Source: Tomocerus qinae
Taxonomy: Eukaryota > Arthropoda > Collembola > Entomobryomorpha > Tomoceridae
Assembly (NCBI GenBank): GCA_020055645.1
Contig: CM034546.1
Location: 125,013,875 to 125,077,874, forward strand
DNA: 64,000 nucleotides
Direction: 5' to 3'
Made by a program: the position numbers and the translations under genes. The notes below the pieces were generated by a model, which searched no databases, had not been told where the DNA came from, and worked only from the letters and a program-made list of their open reading frames with translations. Shown piece by piece: positions 22,137-32,600 of the stretch. Numbering within the stretch: the first letter of the stretch is position 1; each line of letters begins with the position of its first letter.

Positions 22137-24888
22137 ATGAACCTCTTCCTCCACCTACTTACTATATGTTCTAGTGTTATTATTGCAGGTCAGTTTCATT
22201 CTCATCCCATTTATCTCTAATTACTACATCTCTAAGTGTTTCTATTGTGTCTCCCTTTAGGAGGAAAAAAAGAATGCAGTCAAAGTGGACTTGGACCTCA
22301 GGACTTGGTCCAGTCGGGAACTATGAACCCCAAATATATGTGGTACCAAGTCGGCAGTCAGATTCACGTTCCTATTGTCATGGACCAAAGTTACAGTAAG
22401 AAAATTTTCTATAACTCTGTAATAGTAAATAATAGTAGATTCTGGTACCAGGTGAGTTAATTGGGTACCTATAATAAATGCAGTTACCTAATTACTTTCA
22501 TACTTAATACAATTTTCGGTTGAAGTAAGGCAGTGGTTACACAAATACCAATCAATGGTATTGTTTTAATTAGGTTAGGTCCCTCCAAGGCGGGTACTGG
22601 TATACCCTGTGTATTTTATGCTGCGACTTTTAAAATGTGCAACCACTGCCTTACTTCAACCCAATTTTCAAATAATTTTGTGAATTTTCAATCTTTTTAA
22701 AATTTCACTTTGTCAATTATATTTTTTTTTGCTAAGAGAAGAGTTAATTCAAGTTTTCTCATTACGTGCGTATATAGCAAGTTCTTTTAGTTTTGTTGAA
22801 AAGAAAAATGTCAATGAGTAATGATGTAAAAAGTTGTTTACCTGTGATGCATGAAATTAGATAATCAAATGATATTACCTAAGCTTTTGTTTTTGTGGTG
22901 TAATTTGAAATGTTGGTGCCTTGCACTTTGTATACTGCACTTCGTCGTCTCGTTCTAATGCACTAAATGAATGCATCTCTAATTGATGTGACTGATGAAA
23001 TGAATATTGTTTTTAGGCTCAAAAGAGAGATCTACAATTCTGAATGGGCTACATGAAATTCAGTCAAAGACTTGCATTGAGTTTTTCATCTTCAAGAGTA
23101 ATCATAGCTTACGAGGCTATGATCACGTTCATATCACACGTGCAAAGAAAGGGTGTTGGTCTTACGTGGGACGAGTTGGAGGAGGACAGGTTAGCATCCA
23201 TGAAATCCCATGAAATATTATTTCCTAATTATTTATCTGTAACTCAGCTTTTTTTAAACTTAAGCTTAAGAGTTTTTTAAGATGCAGAACTTTTCTAATT
23301 TCTATTTTCATGTCTACAGGAGCTGAGTCTTCCTCCTGGTTGCATAAATCATCGAACAGCTGTTCACGAAGTACCCATTGATCAACTTTTATTGATACAT
23401 TATTGTTTACCATCATTAAAACATTGTTTTGATGTTATTTAGATGATGCACGCACTTGGCTTTGTCCACGAACACGTTCGCTCTGATCGAGATCAGTATA
23501 TTCTCATTCTCTGGGGAAATATTGAAAGAGGTAATTCATCTCATCCAAATACTTATTGGGAGCTATTTTATATGCTTATATAAATGTGTCTTACTTAACT
23601 TTTATATTTAGTTGATAGTTAAATTGTTGAAGAATTTTTAATTATGTGGATCTATATGAGTTTTTCCTCGTAATGCATTCTATTTCCTTTTTTTGCTTCT
23701 AAGCATGTTTTCAATTTATTTTAATACTAATGGTCAAGTATTTATCAAAGTCACAAAACGAAAGTGTTTGTACTAATAGGATTATTAATCTTAATTAGTA
23801 AATTGAGTTATTAATGGTAAAAATAGGTCGGGAACACAATTTTGAGAAGAGGAGAGGGTCAGGTGCAAACGGAAGTCCATTCGGTCCCTACGATTACAAG
23901 AGTATCATGCATTACGAGAAAAATGCATTTTCCAAGAATAAACGAGACACAATTAGACCATTGGTAAGTATTTTGCATTTATTTATCGGTCTGAACCAAT
24001 TTTATCGGGTCATTAAATAGCAATAGCACTCAACTTATATTTCTTTTGATTTTACCGACATAATAATATTCTGTCCTAATTTAATACTGTAGCAAACCCA
24101 AATACCATACGTAGTGTATTAAATGGATAGAAATTTGAATGAGTACCAATTTATGTTTATGTATTTTATAGATTACTTTATTTAAGGGTGGTTAGTATAG
24201 GGGTAACTTGAATATACACTTTGTTTATTATTATTTAGGATTAGAATATAGCCCGTATTTATTTACCCAAAGTCTTCAAAATTTCCTATAAGTTGCGGAA
24301 GGTGAACACCTCGGACTTGTGGCTCAGAAAAATTTGAGAAATCTAATTAGTTTTGAATTATAACGTTGCCGGGAAATCATGTTTTTCCGCTAACGTTATA
24401 ATTCAAAACGTATTAACTTTTAAATATTTCTGAGCCACAAGCTCCAGATATTCACCTTTCGCCACTTTTTGGAAATTTTGAAGACTTTTGGTAAATAAAT
24501 ACGGGCTACATTCTAATTCTAAGAAATACATTTAAAGTGTAGCTCAAGTTACCCCAATGTTAATAACCCTTAACGCCTTTTCCATTGCATGTTGAATGCT
24601 AAAATGTTTTTAATGTGTTCTAAACAGAAAGATGGAGTGAGGATCGGAGTTTACAAAACGATGAGTGACTGGGATGTGATAAAATTGAACCGGATGTACA
24701 AATGTCAAGGTACATATTCTTCCCCTGGGTATTCCAGCATTAACTCAAATTATTTACCACCGGCAGCAGCTCCAGCAGAAGAGGATGAGGTGGAGGAAGA
24801 AGTCTACCACGAGGATTACGCTGCTCCCCAACAAGTACAGAACTCGGCTCCCAGAAACGACTACTACGATTATTATGATTACAAATAA
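22137..24888 (+). CDS. Astacin-family zinc metalloprotease (M12A), secreted
   Basis: Seven exons (22137-22188, 22261-22395, 23017-23189, 23320-23370, 23443-23530, 23827-23963, 24628-24888) join to 298 residues. Exon 1 is a signal peptide (MNLFLHLLTICSSVIIA). The protease domain shows VHITRAKKGCWSYVGRVGGG, the zinc site HEMMHALGFVHEH (H136, E137, H140, H146, with the motif split by an intron after HE), and the Met-turn SIMHY (M194). Two cysteines that normally close the astacin fold are in CIEFF and GCINH. The C-terminus is an acidic, Tyr-rich tail (EEDEVEEEVYHEDY and DYYDYYDYK) with no CUB or ShK domain. The propeptide is short. All zinc ligands are present, so it should be active, for example in digestion, moulting or matrix processing. 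Introns 2 and 6 each contain a MITE. Confidence 0.9.
22518..22661. mobile_element. hAT-like MITE family 1, copy 4 (astacin intron 2)
   Basis: A 144-bp element with ends GGTTGAAGTAAGGCAGTGG and CCACTGCCTTACTTCAACC and a perfect 8-bp target duplication CAATTTTC at 22510-22517 and 22662-22669. Confidence 0.92.
24185..24570. mobile_element. TA-target foldback MITE, copy 2 (astacin intron 6)
   Basis: 386 bp, the same palindromic architecture and arm motifs as the copy in GH16 intron 5, with TA on both sides of AGGGTG...ACCCT. The element lies wholly within an intron. Confidence 0.85.
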
Positions 24889-26476
24889 AATCTGTAATGA
24901 AATTGACAATAAATTGTTTATTCCTTGTTATTAACTTTTGCTCTGCTCTACTTTATTCACTCAAATCATAAGTTTAACTAAATTAGATCTTGCCAAAATG
25001 CATTAACTCTAGTAAAAGCAAAATTAGATACTTTTAGCAATCGTGGTGCACGATTTTCTCATTTTCATCGCATGTTTTCATTGATTATTATTTAATTAGG
25101 ATATTGTTGTAGCACGCAAACAAAACTTGTAAAGAAAAGTGTCGATTGCGGAAATTAACAAGTAATATGTAATATAGAAATAAATTAACCTGAGTTATCC
25201 TAGTTTATGGTTTATTACTGATTACATGGAAAATTAAAGGTTTACATTGTAAACGAACTCTGTCCGCCAAAAATCTTATAATTTCACTCTCTTACTACTA
25301 CATTCTTATTGCAGAGGAATACACTGGGTTTTATAAGCACCATTCTGGAGAAATGCCAGTAATTGCTAATTGAATAGAAACATCTAACAACATACTAATA
25401 CAAATTGTCACTCCATGATTTTAATTAGTAATCAAATCAGCTGAACGAATGCAGAGTCATGAGTTTTCTTGTTTTTATTCGGCAATTGATTACTACGTAA
25501 TTTTTATTTACCCATGGTAAGTTTTTAATATGAATTATGCATATTTTTTACTTTATATCAATATTTATTGAAGTCCACACTGCGACTGCTGTAATAGCTT
25601 TTATTATAACAGATTTTATTTTTGGCAAAACATTTTATTGTAACGGCCAGATTATTATAACCAGTAAAAAATCATTTTAGTAAGAACAGCAGAACAGCAC
25701 AGCAGATTATGCTATATTCATAAAATGCAAATGCCTCTTTGCAGTTGTTTTCTAGTTTACCATTTAATTCCAGAGGTTAGATAACACTCAAATGTTGATT
25801 TTATATTAACTGAATATCTGAGTAAATATATCGTTCAACGGAGTTGTTGACATCAATATTTACTGCGTATCTGTGAGCTGCATGCCGTAAAAATGTACAC
25901 AGAAATCCACATCTTTAGTGAAGCTAATAATACGTAGTAATATTTTATGACATATTTAAAGTCATCATTGTTTATTTTCCATGTCTACTTTCCTAAAATT
26001 ATGTGTGTAAAGTGTAAACTACATATACGTAAATATAACCCTTAAACGAATTTGATCTTTTGTTGACCTACAAGTTAAAATATTATTATTTAAAGGCAAT
26101 AAAGCTAGTTTCCTACTAACTTATTAATATACAATAACGTTTTCATCGAATTGTGTATCACTACAAACATTTTACAATATTTATTATCGATTCTTCGTAG
26201 CTTGCAACCGATATACATTATTCATTACTACTTGTTGACGAGTTACAAAATACGTAGAACGTCCGAGTGCATAAATTATAGCGAATTACGCACATTCGAT
26301 CTGATCATGGATAATGTGATGCTAATTAGTTGAGGATTGATCTTCAGGTATATAAATGGATTGCTGAAAACTCAAAAGTTAACTTACTAGTAAACTATCT
26401 ATCTACACAACAAGCTTGTATTTCTCCTTTTCCGTTTCTGGAAATCACAACAAATCAGCTTTAATCGACATTTGAC
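24889..26476. other. Intergenic stretch between astacin and the defensin-like gene
   Basis: An AATAAA for the astacin transcript lies at about 24910. Beyond it I see no gene, repeat or RNA. The distal end holds the TATA promoter of the next gene. Confidence 0.5.
26349..26356 (+). promoter_or_regulatory. TATA box of the defensin-like gene
   Basis: TATATAAA lies about 125 bp before the start codon at 26477, leaving room for a 5' leader of roughly 95 bases. Confidence 0.55.
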
Positions 26477-26758
26477 ATGAAGAGTGGAATTCTGTTAACC
26501 TTTTCTGCCCTCCTGCTTTTCATTGCAGTAGCAAATGTTGAAGGTACTATTTTGTTGCATTTTTATTTTAAACAATTTTAAAATACGTTTTTTGAATTCC
26601 TAGGTCAATGTTCTCGGTTTGCATGCTTGGGTGGACCAGCCAACTGCAATTCGGTATGCAGAAATCGGTGCGGATGCAATAGTGGATTTTGTTCAGGATT
26701 AACATGTGTCTGCAGAGGGCCTTATCCAAAATGTGGACGTAATCCTAGTGAAGGGTAA
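26477..26758 (+). CDS. Defensin-like cysteine-rich secreted peptide
   Basis: Two exons (26477-26543, 26604-26758) give 73 residues. Exon 1 is a signal peptide (MKSGILLTFSALLLFIAVAN). The mature part starts near GQCSRF and has ten cysteines, including C-NSV-C (CxxxC), GFC and CVC (CxC), the spacing of a cysteine-stabilised alpha-beta core, plus two further pairs. Glycines, arginines and a basic tail (PKCGRNPSEG) fit a cationic antimicrobial peptide, though a toxin-like channel blocker or protease inhibitor would share this spacing. A TATA box upstream and AATAAA at about 26840 bracket a compact gene. The role is inferred from cysteine pattern alone. Confidence 0.75.
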
Positions 26759-27364
26759 ACCATAGAACAAACTCTTCCGCTCCAATTTTGTCTCGCAACT
26801 ACAAATTCTTATTATATTAATTTACAATTTGCTGCTAATAAATAATTTTGTTTTATTTTGAAATTACATTACCGGAGGAGAAATCATTTTTTTGTCAATT
26901 TTCTAACATTTGCATGCTAGTCATTCAATTCAACAACCAACACAACTATAATAGCTACGAATAGCTACATAGCTACTACTCTAGATCTATACATTAATAA
27001 ATGCCTATAATGAGTTTCCTATAGAAACTAACTTTTGCAGTGCTAAGTTTTAAAATTGTATTTATTGAGGTTCGTTTTGATTTTGTGATTATGAGTTCGG
27101 TGATTGCCATTTTTCATAACCTCCATAATCAAGACTTATAATTGAGTAACCTCCATTGAATTTGAAATTCGTCATTTTTGAAAAACTGGTTACATCCGGC
27201 TTAATTGCTGCCATAAATACTTAAAAAGAGCTTCCGTTTCTTTCGTTTGTAGAATTTTTGAAAGTATCAAAGACTCCAATAACAAAAAACCAATCTTAAC
27301 CTTTTGTTCCTGATTAGTTCACAATTTACAGTAAGCACCATGAAAATCGAATAATGCAGATAAA
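26759..27364. other. Short intergenic stretch
   Basis: Holds the polyadenylation region of the peptide gene (AATAAA near 26840) and the leader of the fucosyltransferase gene. Nothing else seen. Confidence 0.5.
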
Positions 27365-28768
27365 ATGCGAATTTCTAGACGTTTGAAAATTGCATTTGCA
27401 ATATTAATAATAATAGCGTTCATAGAGAATAGTTATTACATTTACACGTTTTCGAGAGACGAATACGAATTTCCTGAGATATATACTGAGTATCTACATG
27501 AGGAGGGCAATATTAGTTCTCATTCTTCTCATGAACTTGATTTGGCATATTTGTGGAGACCCAACCTTACCACAGAGTTTCAGAACACCAGTGACAATAT
27601 AGTGGCTCAACTGGCATGGACTGAACAGCAGTTTGCAAGCAAAGAAATTGAAAATATGCGCGGTAAAAATATTCTTTTGGTGTTTGGAAGAAACAATTGG
27701 AAGTTTTGGCACACAAATAATGAAATAAGCTGTCCGGGCTTCTCTATAAATTCCAACAAGTGCAAATTGAAATTTTCGATAAATCTAGAAGAAACGAATT
27801 TGTCACCAGCTGACTTCGACGGCGTGATTTACTCTCAAGCTACGAATCGTCATAATGTATCGATACCCGACTATGTGAAGCAAATAACATACACTCAAGA
27901 GAGTCCTTACACATTTCCAATGAAGATTCCCAAAAATAATCTATTGGCATCCTATTACCGAGGTTCGGATATAGTGCTCCCTTATTCCAAATGGATCCCC
28001 TACAATAGTGAAGAGTCGAAATATTTTAATGTGAATCCGTCTCCTTCCGATTTGGCGCCACTGAAAGATTATTCAAAAGGGAAAACGGGTTTTGCAGTTA
28101 TATTTAGTTCAAAGTGTCGTAATATTCCATCTGGTCGTTTCAAATTCATCGACGAATTAAAGAAATACATCTCTGTGGATATTTTTGGAAACTGTGGAGC
28201 CCGGCCTCCCTGTCCTAAAAGTAGTGACAAAAAGGAATGCCTTAATAGTGTGGTGAGAAAATACAAATTTTATTTGGCATTTGAGAATTCTAATTGTCGA
28301 GATTACATCACTGAGAAGTTCTTTGTCAACGCTTTGGAAAACGATGTTGTGCCCGTTGTTTTGGGAGCCCACCCCGATGACTACGCCTATGCTGCTCCTC
28401 CAAATTCTTACATTAGCACTCAGGACTTCAAGTCTCCTAAGGAGTTAGCTGAATATTTGATTACTCTGGATAGAAATAGTACAATGTATAACGAATACTT
28501 CCGTTGGAAAGGAACTGGGACTTTTTACGATGCCTGGAAGGATTTATTTTGCCGAGTTTGTGGTCTCCTTTTCTATGCTGATTTGGTTCCACCGCCTTCT
28601 TGGAAAGAAAATACTAAATGGGCCAAAGTCAATCCATGTTTACCAAGAGGGCAATGGTATTGGGACAAAAATAAACAAAAGCAATTACTTTGGTCTTATT
28701 GGAATGAGATAATCGGCCAGACTAAAAGGCCACATCCTAGAATTATCCGCCCCATTTTACGAACCTAA
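27365..28768 (+). CDS. Alpha-1,3-fucosyltransferase (GT10), intronless
   Basis: A single uninterrupted frame of 467 residues. Residues 8-28 form a signal anchor (LKIAFAILIIIAFI) after a basic start, the type II topology of Golgi glycosyltransferases. A stem of about 60 residues follows. The GT10 catalytic domain ends with the family's donor-binding block, YKFYLAFENSNCRDYITEKF followed by VPVVLGAHP, which binds GDP-fucose. Cysteine-rich stretches (CGARPPCP and a terminal FCRVCGLLF) match the disulphide-bonded parts of core alpha-1,3-fucosyltransferases. It probably fucosylates N-glycans in the Golgi lumen. Absence of introns, in a window where most other genes have several, suggests an origin by retroposition or descent from an intronless subfamily. 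Confidence 0.92.
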   Translation: MRISRRLKIAFAILIIIAFIENSYYIYTFSRDEYEFPEIYTEYLHEEGNISSHSSHELDLAYLWRPNLTTEFQNTSDNIVAQLAWTEQQFASKEIENMRGKNILLVFGRNNWKFWHTNNEISCPGFSINSNKCKLKFSINLEETNLSPADFDGVIYSQATNRHNVSIPDYVKQITYTQESPYTFPMKIPKNNLLASYYRGSDIVLPYSKWIPYNSEESKYFNVNPSPSDLAPLKDYSKGKTGFAVIFSSKCRNIPSGRFKFIDELKKYISVDIFGNCGARPPCPKSSDKKECLNSVVRKYKFYLAFENSNCRDYITEKFFVNALENDVVPVVLGAHPDDYAYAAPPNSYISTQDFKSPKELAEYLITLDRNSTMYNEYFRWKGTGTFYDAWKDLFCRVCGLLFYADLVPPPSWKENTKWAKVNPCLPRGQWYWDKNKQKQLLWSYWNEIIGQTKRPHPRIIRPILRT

Positions 28769-29602
28769 CCTAATTTATCATAATCTAGTCTAATGAGAAA
28801 ATATAAAAATTTTTAGAGAAAACTCGTAATATTGTTACATACATCCTTTTTATAATTTTTAATATCCCAAACAAATTTTTCGATTTTCCAAATTAAAGAG
28901 TAATCTCGTAATAATTTTATTTTCAGTGATGTATAGTTAATGTTAAATTGTAGTCTCTTGATCAAGGTTTCGTGTAGTTCTTTGATTTAATCAAAGCTGT
29001 CCATCTGCTTTGTATACGAATACTATTTCTGTCTGTCTGTCCATGATAATTTGCTAATAATGATAATGATAATTTTCTAATATTTTTACTCTTCAGGTAT
29101 TGACTAGCATTGAGAATATTTAAATCCTAGTTGAATATAATTAAATATATAGTTACAATACAAAGATCACTCAAGGCAATCAGAATATAAATCCATATGA
29201 ACATTTAAAGAGTTCAGCAATCAGCAAACTTCAATGATGTCATTATTTGACTAATTATACTAAATAAATACTGCAACTGCACTCACTAATTATACAACTT
29301 ATCAACTTTTAGACATGATATTACATTAACAATTTACCTCAATCTATTGTAAACATAACCTTGGCTTTCATATAATAGTTTATAAGGACACATAATAACT
29401 CTCAAGCATAATAATATTGACTTCCTTGTTTCATTCCTATGCAAGGCAAAGTAATTACAAAGATACAAGATAGATAGCAAACATTTAGACATCTCTTCTG
29501 CTGTTCCTTGTATCTATTTGCTCGTATCACAATTATTAATTGTTATTTCAAAGGTAAACTTAGCTCAAAGATTATTCAAAAATAATGGCATTATTTATTC
29601 TT
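28769..29602. other. Intergenic stretch between convergent genes
   Basis: Separates the 3' ends of the fucosyltransferase (plus) and Rab-like (minus) genes. AT-rich; no feature supported. Confidence 0.5.
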
Positions 29603-32600
29603 TCAGTTGAAATCTTTTCGTGGACGTAGAAAGCAACAGCAAAAGATTTTCATGCAGCAGCTTTGTAAAAATGTATAATTAGGTTCCTCCTCCCCCTTCT
29701 CTTGCTTCTCATATCTATTAGAATAAACCTTGTCATATTGCAATTTCATGTCATAAATCATCATTTGAAAAGCTGAAGTAATTTCTTTGGCATTCTGTGC
29801 TTTGGCCGATGTTTCAAAAAATCTGAAATTAAAATTAAAACATCTACTCAAAGTCATACAACTTAATATAACTTAAATATAATTATAATTACTAGAATGA
29901 TGAAAGATACAAAAAAACATGCCTCATTTTTTCTTCTAGTGACAATGATGTTCCTTCGTTGCGAGTCACTTCCCGTTCTTTAACCAAGTCACTTTTGTTC
30001 CCAATAAGGCACTGTTGAACTCTTACATCTATTGATTCCAAATATTGAAAAATGAAAAGTAACTATATTATGATAACATTGTAAGACCTGAGGAATCAGG
30101 GAACAAAAAAGGACCTTTTTTGCCTTTTTTATAAAAAAGGTAAGAGCAAGTTTTTAAAAAAGCAGTCCTTTTTGCCTTTTTTGATGTAGCAGCGTGCCCC
30201 ATTTACTTCCACTTCACATGTAAATAAGGTAAAAAATGTAAAAATGACTGCTTTTTTAGCAAAGTATTTTTTACCTTTTTTTGTAAAAAAGAAGTACCTT
30301 TTATGTTCCCTGTGAGGAATTTGTAAGCAGGCAGGGATGGATTATACAGACACAAGTGTTGACTTAAGTAGTGGCAGGAGTGGAAAAGACTAATTGAAAA
30401 TAATCCCCAACTTTGTTTCAATCACTCACCTTTATGATTTTCCAAGGTTTTAATCCATTTCGATATATCTAAGAATGATTGCTTATTAGAAATATCGTAA
30501 ACAAAAAAGATCCCAGTAGCAACCTCTGCATACTTTTTTACTTTCTCCAAATTTGAGGGCGCCAACAATAAAAATTTTCCACTTATATCCCTGCAAAAAA
30601 TTACGTGTTAAAGTATTTAAATTACTTTACTGTAGGAATAAGGACAAATATATAAATTGTATAACCACAGAGTTATTCCAGAAAAAATACAAAAATTTGT
30701 CTTTCAGAAGGATCAGTAGCGTCAGTAGGACGTGCATACGATATTGTTGTACTATCATTGTCAATAATAATTAAAACTTTGAGGAAGTTTCTTTAAGAGG
30801 GACGTACTGTAGGGATTCATGGATTTGGGCTATAGGGATAGCTTGTAAGGTTGAGTTACAACTCAAGGAACAGTAGTTTTAGTGTAATGTTAAGTTTAAG
30901 TTGTATTTGTAAGCTCTGGGATTGAGCTTACGGGAAATAAACATAGTTTTAAGTGATAAAGTTAATTATAAGATATTTGCAATGACATTTTGGTCATTGT
31001 GAATGCAAAATCAAAAAGAGCTTTAAGGCCTGATTCTGATAGTATATCTTAAGTTGATCCTAGGTCAAGGATCAACGGAGCTAATTACCGTAATAGTTGA
31101 AGGTCGTTGGTGAATAAACGGCTGCAATGGTGTAGTTGTAGCTAAAATAGGTTAAGTGGGTAATTCTAATTCTAGTCGTGATTGGGATTCCTGGGACTTG
31201 CTTGCTTCTTGTTGCCGTGGTTCCTGCCCTGTTCCTGTTGACTGGTGACGTCAGGGGTTAGTTGTGTATGTCTAGTTGGACTCTGAGTTCGGAGCCAATT
31301 AGCGGGTAAGAGTTTAGTCGCCGAATCGGTGCTTTACTCAACACGTGGTTTCTGAGTTCAGGGTCACGTGTGGGTTCCTGCCGGGTAATCGAGTCCGATT
31401 CCCTGTAGAGTCTCAACGTGTCTCGAGTTCGGTCCTTTGTGTTGTCCTCCTTGACATCTGAGTTCAGGGTCGAGGCTCTACGTTCCCTCTTACGTTTTCG
31501 GGGTTAACTATTGTGGGCGATTCCCTTTTAACCTCTCAGTACTTTGCTGAGGGTTCCCTCCACTGTTTACACTGTTGTAATTCTTAAAGGTTATCTGGCA
31601 GTTTATGGTATTGTGAGTTTGCTTAATGTAAGTTGTTTGGATATTGGTCAAAGCTCTTAGATATATTTGTATTGTATTTCTATTGCGTTCTTTGTCTATT
31701 TATTATCCGAAGTTATTTGGCATTCATTCTTTATTGTAAAAAGGACTCGTGTGAGGGTTAGCGATAACCCAATAGTGACGCTCTCCGTGTTGGGTTGCTT
31801 TTAACCACTTAGCATTTAGCACAGCAGCCAGGTTAAGAGCATTTGCGCGAAAAATAGCCTTATACCTTACATCAGTCGTTACAAAATGGAGGCACTGACG
31901 AGATACATTTCCCTTTAAATTTTGTTTAGTTTCCTTTGTTTATATTTTCGAACTCTATTGCCAATCATGTTTGGAACAAATAATGTAGATGGTGCTGGTG
32001 TTGTTAATCCTCGGTCATCAGTAGAAAGTCCAATGAGTGCTATGGCAATAGATCTCATGCACGCATTTAGAGAAGAATTACACTTATTTAAATCTGAGTT
32101 ATCTAGGGAGAGGAATAGAGACCGTGAGGATATGCGAACTGAGTTTGAGCAGCGCTTACATAAAAGTCAGGTGTTTGAAAATACAATTTCACGGCAGTTG
32201 CCCAGTCACTAGTAGAGGGTATCGGAGACATCCGACGGAATTCGGGTGAAAGAATTCAAAATGATACTTCGGTAGGTGGCGCTAAAACCCATCACCTTAG
32301 ATCAGCTAATTTGAAGTTACCACAGTATGGTGGATCGTATGAGCAGAAAACCCCCTATGACTTTATCTTGGAACTTGAGAAATATCGAGTAGCACTGGGC
32401 TACACAGAACATGATATGATATCTCAGATAATTCCTTTAGCATTAACAGATGAAGCTTATAGATGGTACTGCTATGAAAAATTTACTATTTTAGACTGGG
32501 ACTCATTTAAGCAAGGATTTCGTAAAGAATTTCAACCAATAGGATACGAAAGGGAGCTTAGAAAAATGTTAGACGATCGGTTCCAGGGTCCAGAAGAATC

